A DNA stretch of 64,000 bases, taken from positions 434,001 to 498,000 of the forward strand of contig NZ_BLJU01000005.1 in the NCBI RefSeq assembly GCF_009932725.1. The letters run 5' to 3'. The stretch is from Pseudomonas yangonensis (lineage in GTDB: Bacteria > Pseudomonadota > Gammaproteobacteria > Pseudomonadales > Pseudomonadaceae). Numbering within the stretch: position 1 is the first letter of the stretch; each line of letters opens with the position of its first letter. The notes beneath the pieces were generated by a model. It saw only the letters and a list, made by a program, of their open reading frames with translations, did no database searches and had not been told where the DNA came from. Positions 18,222 to 27,955 of this stretch are shown here, piece after piece. The position numbers were made by a program, and so were the translations under genes.

Positions 18222-19154
18222 ATGACCCACCATGACACGATGCACGTCCTGCTGCAGAGCCTGCGCAACCCTGCTGTGCGCGACCTGGCCTGGGCGCTGC
18301 GCTCTTGCCCCTTGCTCGGTGAGACCACGAAAGTCCAACGTCATCCCCTGCAAGCCAGCTGCTGGACGCGACAACCGCAGCGGCTGGCAGACTGGCTTGC
18401 GCAGCAGGACAGAGACCCCAGCCCCCTGCACAGCTGGCTGGCGGAAAAACCGGTACGCCGCCTCGGCCTGTACTACGAGCGTCTTTGGCAGTTCGCCCTG
18501 CATGCCGCACCTGACGTCGAAGTGGTCGCCGCCAACCTGCCTATCCGCCAGGGCGGTCAGACTCTGGGCGAGCTGGACCTGCTACTGCGCGACGAAGACG
18601 GCGAGCACCATCTGGAACTGGCGGTGAAGTTCTATCTGGGCACCGGCGGCAGTGATGCCGCTGACTGGCTCGGCCCCGGCAGCCATGACCGACTCGACCT
18701 GAAGCTAAGCCATCTGGCACACCATCAACTGCCCCTGTCGTCACGACGTGAAGCACGCGGGACATTGAACGAGCTGCAGTTAAGCGAGGCTCGCGCGGCC
18801 TTCTGGCTTGGCGGCTATCTGTTCTACCCCTGGCCTGACGCTTGCTCGGCGCCGCGCGGCGCATTACCTGGACATTGTCGGGGCGGCTGGCTGCATCGAC
18901 GCGACTGGGATTGCTTCGCTGCGACAAGACCGGATGCTCACTGGCAACCACTGCCCAGGCTGGCCTGGCTGGCACCGGCGCTGCTGAGGGCTGACGAGGC
19001 CTGGTCTGCAGAAATGTTCCAGCAATGGCTGAGCACCCTGCGCCCCGAGGCGCAGGCGCAGTTACTGGTACGCCTTGAGGAAGATCAGGTCGGGTATTGG
19101 CGGGAAGTGGAGCGGGTATTTCTGGTCAACGACCAGTGGCCGACGCACTCGTAG
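18222..19154 (+). CDS. DUF1853 family protein
   Basis: A 310-residue soluble protein with DUF1853 features (RRLGLYYERLWQFAL near the N-terminus, DLLLRDEDGEHHLELAVKFYL, and WLGPGSHDRLDLK). The fold of the central DLL...E..K region recalls PD-(D/E)XK nucleases, but this is only a resemblance and no activity is known. Start choice is uncertain: ATG codons at 18153, 18210, 18222 and 18240 are in frame; I chose 18222 because upstream codons look non-coding. It is divergent from nadK. Confidence 0.78.
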   Translation: MTHHDTMHVLLQSLRNPAVRDLAWALRSCPLLGETTKVQRHPLQASCWTRQPQRLADWLAQQDRDPSPLHSWLAEKPVRRLGLYYERLWQFALHAAPDVEVVAANLPIRQGGQTLGELDLLLRDEDGEHHLELAVKFYLGTGGSDAADWLGPGSHDRLDLKLSHLAHHQLPLSSRREARGTLNELQLSEARAAFWLGGYLFYPWPDACSAPRGALPGHCRGGWLHRRDWDCFAATRPDAHWQPLPRLAWLAPALLRADEAWSAEMFQQWLSTLRPEAQAQLLVRLEEDQVGYWREVERVFLVNDQWPTHS

Positions 19155-19210
19155 CCCTTATGCAATCCGGGATGTATGCATCTGCAAACCCCGGATTTCA
19201 TCCGGGCTAC
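19151..19210. repeat. Inverted pair of REP-like elements
   Basis: A degenerate GTAGCCC..ATGCAATCCGGG unit faces an exact copy of the 22-base element seen at 3861. Paired inverted REPs (BIME-like) lie between two converging genes, where they can act as transcription barriers. Confidence 0.7.
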
Positions 19211-19233
19211 GCTTGCCCCAAAGCCAGCGCCGC

Positions 19234-20343
19234 TCAAAGACTGCGCTCGATACGCCCCCCGGAGCGCGCCAGATACCCGGCACCGCTCTCACACAGCAGC
19301 GCGTCACGCTGTACTGCCGGCAGGCCATCGAGCCCCTCACGCAGGGCGTAAACGCTGTAACCCAGCTGAGCGAGGAGAAACACCGCGCTGCTGCTGCGTT
19401 TGCCGCTGTCGCAGTAGCATAGATAGGTGCGCGACCGATCCAGCAGACGCGCCTTCAGGCGCAACAGTTGCAACGGCATGTGCAAGGCCTGGGGCGCATG
19501 TGCCTTTTCGTACTCTTCCAGCAGACGTACGTCGAGCCATTGTGCGCCCTGTGCCAGCAACCTAGCCGCCTCGCCAAGCGAAACCTCGGCCACCACGGGC
19601 GCCTTGAGCAGGGCGAAGAAATCCTGGCGATCCAGACGCAGCACAGTGCCGGCCTCGACCATGGTCACCGTGGCATTGCGTGGTCGATCGGCAAGCAGCG
19701 CCTCCTCACCGAAACAGGCGCCCACATCCAGTTCCGCCAGCACCTGACGCTCACTGCCGGCACTGCGGATCACCTCGGCCCGACCGCTTTCCAGGAAGTA
19801 ACAGCAATCGCCACTGGCGCCCTCCTCCAGTACCTGACTGCCAGCCGCTAGCTCGACCCGCTGCAGGCGGGCGAGCATGCTCTGCACGTTGGCCGGCGGC
19901 ACCTTGGCGAACAGCGGATTCTCCAGCAGCCGCTCCAGCCACTCGATATCGGCGCCACTCTGCTGCAGCGCCAGCAACAGGTCCTGATGCGCCACACGCC
20001 AGGTCAACAGGCGATCCAGGGTGGCACTGTCGATCATCAGCACGCTGACATCGGTGAAGGCGCGCGCGTCATGCAAGCGCGGCAGCCCCGGCGACAAGGG
20101 ATGACAGCTGACCTCGCTGCCAGCCTGGACCTTCTGCGTGCGCCCCTCGGCATCCTGCAGTTGCAGCTCGCCGGCCAGCAGGTAGCAGGTCAGGCGCGCC
20201 TGATCCCCCTGGCGAAACAGCAACTGCCCGGCCAACAGCGGCTGGGGCACCAGCTGGCTGCGCAGCTCGCGCCGCTGCTGCTCGGAGAGCGCATTGAGCG
20301 GCGTCAGGCTGCGTAGCTGTTCGGGGGTAAGGGGTTCGCTCAT
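19234..20343 (-). CDS. Double cyclic-nucleotide-binding domain plus rhodanese protein
   Basis: A 369-residue protein. Two cNMP-binding-like domains occupy about 15-125 and 135-255; the second has the GACFGEEALLADRPRNATV phosphate-binding cassette with conserved Glu and Arg, the first is degenerate. A rhodanese domain follows (about 265-355) with a likely active Cys in CYCDSGKRSS. The combination suggests a sulfur-transfer or Cys-redox module gated by cAMP or cGMP, but no partner is known. Preceded on the minus strand by the ACC-deaminase-like gene with only about 20 bases between, so probably the same transcript. Confidence 0.85.
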   Translation of the reverse strand: MSEPLTPEQLRSLTPLNALSEQQRRELRSQLVPQPLLAGQLLFRQGDQARLTCYLLAGELQLQDAEGRTQKVQAGSEVSCHPLSPGLPRLHDARAFTDVSVLMIDSATLDRLLTWRVAHQDLLLALQQSGADIEWLERLLENPLFAKVPPANVQSMLARLQRVELAAGSQVLEEGASGDCCYFLESGRAEVIRSAGSERQVLAELDVGACFGEEALLADRPRNATVTMVEAGTVLRLDRQDFFALLKAPVVAEVSLGEAARLLAQGAQWLDVRLLEEYEKAHAPQALHMPLQLLRLKARLLDRSRTYLCYCDSGKRSSSAVFLLAQLGYSVYALREGLDGLPAVQRDALLCESGAGYLARSGGRIERSL

Positions 20344-20364
20344 GTGGGTTCCAGGCTCCGCTGG

Positions 20365-21306
20365 TCAGACCTGAGTGTAGTCGGCGTCTGCGCCCATCAG
20401 CGCCCGACGCCCCTGCAAGCCGCCAGTATGAATGAAGATCAGCCGACTGCCGCGCGCAAGTTGACCACGTTCGCAGAAATCCCGCAGCGCCATCAGCGCC
20501 TTGCCGGTATACACCGGCTCCAGCGGCAGATCACAGGCACGTTCGGTGTGCAGGATGAACTGGCGCAGCGGCTCGTCGAACCGGGCAAAACCGCCGCGCG
20601 CGGCATCGACCAGTTGGTAATGCCGCTGCGCCTCACCGGCCGCCTCCAGCAGCGCGGCGACCTGGGCAGCGACGCCATGGTCCCCCGGCACGGCCAGTGC
20701 ACCGAACACGGTGCGTCGCCTCTCCCCAAGCACCACTCCGGCCAAGGTGGTGCCGGTCCCGGCGGCCAGCCACCAGGCATCGAAATCGTCCCAGCCGATT
20801 GTGCTCAGTTGTATCTCGGCCATCTCCACCAGCGTGCTGCAACCTCGGGCACCGAGCAAACCCAGACCTCCCTCGCCTATCGCGTGAAAACCACTGTAGC
20901 GTTCCAGCCAGGGCGCCCAGAAATCCGGCTGATGGCGCGCGCGATAACCGCCATAACCTAGCCAGTGCAGCTCCATACCCATGCGCTGTAGATCATCGAC
21001 AGTCGGCGTTCGTTGCGCCTCACCGCGCAGCAAACCGACGATAGCGAAGCCGAAGCGCTGCCCGGCGGCGGCCAGCGCATGCAGATGATTGGAGTGTGCG
21101 CCGCCAAGGCTGATCACGCCCTGCGCGCCTGCGGCAGCGGCCTGCTCCAGATAGGGCGCGAGCTTGAACCATTTGTTGCCGGACACCAGTGGATCGACGC
21201 GATCGAGGCGCAAACAGGCGAGCTCGACGCCGGCAGCCTCGAGCCAGGGCAGCTTCACTGGGTGCAATGGCGCCTGCGGGCGCCAGCGGGGAATGTGTAT
21301 CGGCAA
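20365..21306 (-). CDS. PLP-dependent ACC deaminase / D-cysteine desulfhydrase family enzyme
   Basis: A 313-residue fold-type II PLP enzyme. The PLP lysine is K45 in VSGNKWFKL, followed by the GGAHSNH phosphate loop (about 69-75). The family includes 1-aminocyclopropane-1-carboxylate deaminase and D-cysteine desulfhydrase; I cannot separate these by eye, and the short length (true ACC deaminases are about 338) favours the desulfhydrase-like group. It begins 2 bases after the upstream gene's stop, so it is co-transcribed with the coiled-coil gene. Confidence 0.85.
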   Translation of the reverse strand: MPIHIPRWRPQAPLHPVKLPWLEAAGVELACLRLDRVDPLVSGNKWFKLAPYLEQAAAAGAQGVISLGGAHSNHLHALAAAGQRFGFAIVGLLRGEAQRTPTVDDLQRMGMELHWLGYGGYRARHQPDFWAPWLERYSGFHAIGEGGLGLLGARGCSTLVEMAEIQLSTIGWDDFDAWWLAAGTGTTLAGVVLGERRRTVFGALAVPGDHGVAAQVAALLEAAGEAQRHYQLVDAARGGFARFDEPLRQFILHTERACDLPLEPVYTGKALMALRDFCERGQLARGSRLIFIHTGGLQGRRALMGADADYTQV

Positions 21307-21308
21307 AA

Positions 21309-22676
21309 TCAGCTGACGGTACGCAAACGGCTACTCGCCTTGTGCCGCGTACAGCAGTTCGAATCCCCCAGCGTGAAACGACTGGGCGTATCGACACGGT
21401 CGATGGGAATGGCGCAGCGTTCTCCACTGGGCAAGGTGGCATCGCAGCTGGGCTGCTGATAATGCGCCAGCCAGTGGCGGTACTGTTCTTCGGAAACGAA
21501 GCATTTGGCTGCGGCGTAGGCCATGGGGTTGTCCTGATAACGGGCAACATCCTGCAGCGCAATGGTCAGGTGCCCGGCGCCGGGATGGTACACCACGAAC
21601 ACCACGCCGAGTTTGGCCAAGCGCTCCAGCACCTGGTCTGCGCCCTGACTGGCAAAGGCATCGCGCTCACGCTTGAGACGCTCGATCTCCGCCTGTTGCT
21701 GAGCGTCCAGCTCGTTGCGATAGGCCAGTTCCACGTCACGAATGGCGATCTGTTCCTTGTACTCGGCGACCGCCGCGGCGACTTTCGCCTTCAGCTCGCT
21801 GTCGAACTGGGCGCGCAGGATATCGCCTTCGGTGCGCCCGTGACGCTCCAGGGCACGCAGCTGCTGGGCCATTTCCTCACGGCTGCTCTGGAAGCTTTCC
21901 GCCTGTGCCGCCAGCTGCGCCTTGAGACTGGCGTTGAGTTCCTCCTGCTGGCGCAGCGCCTGATGCAGGCCATGCAGCTGCGCCTGCAGATGCTTGCTCT
22001 GCTCCTCACTGGCCAGCTTGAGTTTGGCCAGTTCTTCCTCATGCTGCTGGGTCAGGCTGGTGATACGCAGGCGCTGCTGCTGAATCAGCTGCGCGGTCTT
22101 GGCGCGGTGCTCCTGGTCCATCTTTTGCGCCAACTGGTCAGCGACTTCCTTGGCCGGATCTGGCGCATACCATTTGTCTTCGGAGGCCACCTGCAAACGT
22201 TCGGCAACCACCGCCTGGGCGCTGTCGTCCTCGACCAGCAGGCCGAGCTGATTGCGCTTGACCGCATCACGTAATAGCACAAGATCGTTCTGCCCGGGCG
22301 CCAGGCTCGGGTCCCACAAATGCATCTGGTGCCAGGACACCGGGCATTGGCTGCGACAAGCCAGACGAATCGGCCCGGCGCCGAGATCGGGCCCGCGCCC
22401 GGCGCGCTCGGCCAGATGCTGCAGAGGAATGTTCCAGCCCTTGTCGGGGCGACCGTCCTCGTCGAAATCCAGCAAGAAGAACACCGCGGACCTGACCAGC
22501 AGGCGCGGGTTGATCGCCACGAATACCGCACGCATCTGCTCGTCGGCGAACTCGGGCATGTTCACCACACCGTCGAGCAAGGCTTCGAACTCAGGGAACA
22601 TCATCTGTTTGCAGATACCGCGTTCACTGAAGAACATCACGGCTTCCACCATCTGCGGCTTGTTCTGCATGCTCAT
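21309..22676 (-). CDS. Conserved hypothetical protein with central coiled coil
   Basis: A 455-residue protein that I do not recognise. The N-terminal 150 residues are globular, followed by a long coiled coil (about 185-330, rich in Gln, Glu, Lys, Leu) and a small C-terminal domain with four cysteines (about 385-445) that could bind zinc. I chose MSMQNK because AGAGGG lies 6 bases upstream; an in-frame ATG 14 codons earlier lacks such a site. No signal peptide or membrane helix. It is first in a three-gene minus-strand unit with the PLP enzyme and the cNMP/rhodanese protein. A strong hairpin sits in its leader. Confidence 0.75.
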   Translation of the reverse strand: MSMQNKPQMVEAVMFFSERGICKQMMFPEFEALLDGVVNMPEFADEQMRAVFVAINPRLLVRSAVFFLLDFDEDGRPDKGWNIPLQHLAERAGRGPDLGAGPIRLACRSQCPVSWHQMHLWDPSLAPGQNDLVLLRDAVKRNQLGLLVEDDSAQAVVAERLQVASEDKWYAPDPAKEVADQLAQKMDQEHRAKTAQLIQQQRLRITSLTQQHEEELAKLKLASEEQSKHLQAQLHGLHQALRQQEELNASLKAQLAAQAESFQSSREEMAQQLRALERHGRTEGDILRAQFDSELKAKVAAAVAEYKEQIAIRDVELAYRNELDAQQQAEIERLKRERDAFASQGADQVLERLAKLGVVFVVYHPGAGHLTIALQDVARYQDNPMAYAAAKCFVSEEQYRHWLAHYQQPSCDATLPSGERCAIPIDRVDTPSRFTLGDSNCCTRHKASSRLRTVS

Positions 22677-22720
22677 CGAAGGCCCTCTGAACCAACGGGG
22701 GATATGCGCGTACGACATCG

Positions 22721-22749
22721 ATCGCCAAAGCCCATCCTGCTTTGGCGAT
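22721..22749. promoter_or_regulatory. Perfect inverted repeat upstream of the coiled-coil gene
   Basis: Eleven-base perfect arms ATCGCCAAAGC / GCTTTGGCGAT with a 7-base spacer, 45 bases before the start of the minus-strand coiled-coil gene. No T-run follows, so it is more likely an operator or an mRNA leader structure than a terminator. Confidence 0.5.
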
Positions 22750-22930
22750 TGATGCCGTCCCTGATCGGTCAGGCAAGTCTAGGGGAAAACCCGCCCCCAG
22801 CAATGTGACTGGGTTGGCACTCATTCTGCGAGCCAGGCCGGATAGGCGCACCGCTGACGCCAAAATGTGATGAGAGCGCTAAGTTCGGGGCGATCATCGC
22901 CTGGTAGCGAGCCTGCTGACACATACCAAT

Positions 22931-23003
22931 TGGCGGATTTCTGCCATTACCACTCGGCCAGACAAGCGAATTTCCGCCTAGAAAAGCCGGCTGCGAAATC
23001 CGC
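22931..23003. promoter_or_regulatory. Three related imperfect palindromes (possible activator sites)
   Basis: TGGCGGATTTCTGCCA (22931-22946), GCGAATTTCCGC (22966-22977) and GCGAAATCCGC (22993-23003) share a GCGRAWWTCCGC-like core and lie upstream of the sigma-54-like element. Centres are about 33 and 27 bases apart. Confidence 0.4.
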
Positions 23004-23032
23004 ACCCGCTCTGCAACGGCATTGCGACAACC

Positions 23033-23048
23033 TGGCACGTCACCTGCT
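23033..23048 (+). promoter_or_regulatory. Candidate sigma-54 promoter before TAXI gene
   Basis: TGGCACGTCACCTGCT fits the RpoN consensus TGGCACG-N4-TTGCW with one mismatch (C for T) and the required 10-base GG-GC spacing. The predicted start near 23060 leaves a leader of roughly 180 bases before the gene. Confidence 0.5.
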
Positions 23049-23237
23049 CGTCATACATCCCCCACGCGCCCGTTGCGCGACCGGACTGATAAAAAAGACA
23101 AGAGGTCAGCCATGCTCCGCCATCGTTTCACTGCCAATCCTTCCCGCTCACTGCACCTGGCGAATGCCTGTCCCACGCCTGCATAGCCCTGCGCTGACTC
23201 GCTCAGCTCGAAGAACAACAATAACGGAGAATTCACC

Positions 23238-24191
23238 ATGCGCTTAGCCAAACGGCTTGGCCTGCTCGTCGCTGCCGCGATCCTGGTCAACAGTCCCAAC
23301 ACTCATGCCAACCCAACCTCAATCAACATCCTTACCGGCGGCACCAGTGGCGTGTATTACCCGCTGGGCATGAGCCTGTCCGACCTCTATAGCGAGAACA
23401 TCGAAGGCTCGACCACCAGCGTACGCGCCACCAAGGCCTCGGTGGAGAACCTGAACCTGCTGCAGATCGCCCGTGGCCAGCTGGCCTTCGCCCTTGGCGA
23501 CTCGGTGGCCGACGCCTGGAAAGGCAACGAGGACGCCGGCTTCAGGGCACCGCGTGACCGCCTGCGGGCCATTGCCGGCATCTACCCGAACTACATTCAG
23601 ATTGTCGCCAGCCAGGCGTCAGGCATCCGCAGTCTGGAAGACCTGCGCGGCAAGCGCATTTCCGTCGGCGCCCCGCGCTCGGGCACCGAGCTCAATGCCA
23701 GGGCCATCTTCAAGGCCGCAGGTCTGAGCTACAAAGACATGGGGCAGGTCGAGTTCAAACCCTATGCCGAGTCGGTGGAACTGATCGAAAAAGGCCAGTT
23801 GGACGCCACCCTGCAGTCGGCCGGTCTGGGCATGGCGGCCATTCGCGAACTGGCCGAGCGCATGCCGATCACCTTCGTGGCCATTCCGGAGCAGGTGGTG
23901 TCACGTATCGGCGGCGCCTATCAGCCAGGCATCATCCCGGCCGGCACTTACAGGGGGCAGGCCAGCGACGTGACCACGGCGACCATCACCAACCTTCTGG
24001 TGAGCCAGACCAGCGTTTCCGACGACCTGGCCTACCAGATGACCAGGCTGCTCTTCGAGAACCTGGGCCGCCTGGCCGAAGCTCATCCGGCCGCCAAGGA
24101 CATCCAGCTGGAGCGGGCAACCAATGGCCTGCCGATTCCGCTGCATCCCGGTGCCGAGCGCTTCTACCGTGAAGTAGGCGTCCTCAAATAG
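23238..24191 (+). CDS. TAXI family TRAP transporter solute-binding protein
   Basis: A 317-residue periplasmic binding protein. A signal peptide covers about the first 24 residues (ending THA), followed by the TAXI hallmark ILTGGTSGVYYPLG and the conserved RGQLAFALGDS, KRISVGAPRSGTE and GGAYQPGIIP blocks. TAXI proteins deliver substrates (often glutamate, 2-oxoglutarate or related acids) to a fused DctQM-type TRAP permease. No permease gene is nearby: the next gene is on the other strand. CGGAG lies about 8 bases before the ATG. The partner permease must be elsewhere, or the protein acts as a sensor. Confidence 0.9.
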   Translation: MRLAKRLGLLVAAAILVNSPNTHANPTSINILTGGTSGVYYPLGMSLSDLYSENIEGSTTSVRATKASVENLNLLQIARGQLAFALGDSVADAWKGNEDAGFRAPRDRLRAIAGIYPNYIQIVASQASGIRSLEDLRGKRISVGAPRSGTELNARAIFKAAGLSYKDMGQVEFKPYAESVELIEKGQLDATLQSAGLGMAAIRELAERMPITFVAIPEQVVSRIGGAYQPGIIPAGTYRGQASDVTTATITNLLVSQTSVSDDLAYQMTRLLFENLGRLAEAHPAAKDIQLERATNGLPIPLHPGAERFYREVGVLK

Positions 24192-24199
24192 GACGCGCC

Positions 24200-24631
24200 T
24201 CAGCCCTTGGCTGCGGCGAGAAAAGGCGCGAGGCGCTGCGCCATTTCCGCGCCGAGGGCCTGCAGCCCGCTCATTGGGCGCACCATGACCTCGAACTCGA
24301 CGATCCGCCCTGACTCGTCGAAACGAATCATGTCGATGCCCTTGAGCTCGCGCTCGCCCACCCGTGCGGAGAACTCCAGCACGACATTGAGACCATCGGC
24401 CGAGGCCAGCTCCCGGTGATAGGTGAAATCCTCGAACACCTTGAGCACCGTATTGAGGATCAGATTGACTGCCTGCGCCCCCGGATAAGGCGTATGCGCC
24501 ATGGGCGAACGAAACACCGCCTGCGGATGCAGCAGCTCAGGCAAGGCGCTCAGGTCCCTGGCCGCGACGAACTGGTGCCAGCGCGCCAGGCTGGCGGCGG
24601 CGGATGGGTTGAGTTGAGCATCGAACGACAT
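24200..24631 (-). CDS. NTF2-like / SnoaL-type protein
   Basis: A 143-residue single-domain protein with the cone-shaped NTF2-like pattern: N-terminal helices, HPQAVFRSPMAHTPYPG, then strands ending in FDESGRIVEFEVMVRP. Members include isomerases, hydrolases and binding proteins; no catalytic residues allow a choice. Start at MSFDAQ because AAGGAG is 7 bases upstream. It lies downstream of fadH on the same strand but a hairpin separates them. Confidence 0.82.
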   Translation of the reverse strand: MSFDAQLNPSAAASLARWHQFVAARDLSALPELLHPQAVFRSPMAHTPYPGAQAVNLILNTVLKVFEDFTYHRELASADGLNVVLEFSARVGERELKGIDMIRFDESGRIVEFEVMVRPMSGLQALGAEMAQRLAPFLAAAKG

Positions 24632-24664
24632 GGGCTTCTCCTTGTTATTGTCAGCCACTAAGCA

Positions 24665-24689
24665 GACGCCCCGCATAAGGCGGGGCGTC
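24665..24689 (-). terminator. Hairpin between fadH and the NTF2-like gene
   Basis: Perfect 10-base GC-rich stem GACGCCCCGC / GCGGGGCGTC with loop ATAAG, 8 bases after the fadH stop. The following T-run is poor, so termination may be partial. Confidence 0.6.
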
Positions 24690-24696
24690 GGTTCGA

Positions 24697-26872
<2,176 letters not shown>

Positions 26873-26932
26873 ATCTTGGCAGCACGGCTCGACCGACCTA
26901 ACCTGCACCGCAATCCAACCGAACACCCTGAA

Positions 26933-27955
26933 ATGCGCCTACTGATCACCCTTCTGCTCTCGCTGACTCTGCTGGCCGGTCTCGGCAGCTACGCCCACTG
27001 GATCGAACAGCGCCCCAGCAGCCATTACCTGTCCGATCTGCGCAGCCAGGTCGCGCTCGATATCGGCCAGCCGGGCCCACGCGGCAACCTGCTGGGCATC
27101 CAGCCGGAGCTGTTCGCCGCCGACTATCAGAGCCTCGCGCGCCTGCGCCTGAAACTCGCTGCCTATCTGGACCACGCCCGTGACCAGGGCCTGCTCAACG
27201 AGCGCACCGTCGTCGTGCTGCCCGAGCATATCGGCACTTGGCTTTTGGCCGTGGGCGAGAAGGAAGCGCTACACCGCGCCGCCGAACGCCAGCAGGCCAT
27301 GCACTGGCTGGTGGCGACCAACCCCATGGATTTTCTCGGCGCGCTGCTGAATGCGGGGAGCGAAGCGCGCCTGGATGACGCCATGCTACGCACCAAGGCG
27401 AAATCGATGGCGCATGACTACCAGCAGCTGTTCGGCGACCTGGCCCGCGACTACCAGATCACCCTGGTGGCCGGCTCGATCGTCCTGCCCGAGCCTCGCG
27501 TGGAGCTGGGTCGCCTCGAAGTCGGGCGCGGGCCGTTGTACAACACCAGCCTGGTATTCGACCGGGCCGGCAACCCGTTGGGCCAGCCACAACGCCACAC
27601 CTTCAGCGCTGCCAATCTGAAAACCGCAGCGCCGGCGACCCTGCAGGTGCTGGATACCCCTGCGGGCCGGCTTGGCGTGCTGCTGGGCGGCAGCATCGGT
27701 CAGTTGCAGAACGAAGCGCTCAATGGCGACGCCGCCGAACTTCTGGCCATGCCCAGCGACCTGGATGGCCAGAGCGACGATGCCGAACTCGGCGAGCGAC
27801 TGCAGGCCCACGGCATTCGTGCGGCAATGAAAGTCCATCTGCGCGGCAGGCTGTGGGAACGCAGCGGCCAGCCTCAAGCCCTGGCGTTCGATGCCGGTCG
27901 TAGCGAACGAGGCTCGGACGAGCGCGGCGCGCAACTGATCAACCTCTGGTTATGA
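26933..27955 (+). CDS. Nitrilase-superfamily (carbon-nitrogen hydrolase-like) protein, catalytic residues missing
   Basis: A 340-residue protein with an N-terminal hydrophobic segment (about 2-20, signal peptide or anchor). The body follows the nitrilase fold: the catalytic Glu is present (E98 in VVLPEHIG), but the region that should hold the Lys (around QPQRHTF, 218-224) and the nucleophile Cys (around GVLLGGSIG, 248-256) lacks both. It may be a binding or regulatory pseudoenzyme. The start MRLLITLL is preceded by a weak site; an in-frame ATG 19 codons upstream is less likely because it precedes the hydrophobic segment. Its stop overlaps the ATG of the AraC gene. Confidence 0.75.
   Translation: MRLLITLLLSLTLLAGLGSYAHWIEQRPSSHYLSDLRSQVALDIGQPGPRGNLLGIQPELFAADYQSLARLRLKLAAYLDHARDQGLLNERTVVVLPEHIGTWLLAVGEKEALHRAAERQQAMHWLVATNPMDFLGALLNAGSEARLDDAMLRTKAKSMAHDYQQLFGDLARDYQITLVAGSIVLPEPRVELGRLEVGRGPLYNTSLVFDRAGNPLGQPQRHTFSAANLKTAAPATLQVLDTPAGRLGVLLGGSIGQLQNEALNGDAAELLAMPSDLDGQSDDAELGERLQAHGIRAAMKVHLRGRLWERSGQPQALAFDAGRSERGSDERGAQLINLWL

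Larger units (their letters stand above)
22677..23237. other. Intergenic region with leader hairpin and candidate sigma-54 promoter
   Basis: About 560 bases between divergent genes. The left part holds the 22721 hairpin; the right part holds three similar palindromes and a -24/-12 element (listed separately). I find no supported gene; the open frames have no good start signals. Confidence 0.65.

Noticed and set aside
22867..23247. A 126-codon plus-strand frame before the TAXI gene
   Set aside because: Composition looks random, no ribosome site, and it covers the palindromes and promoter element.
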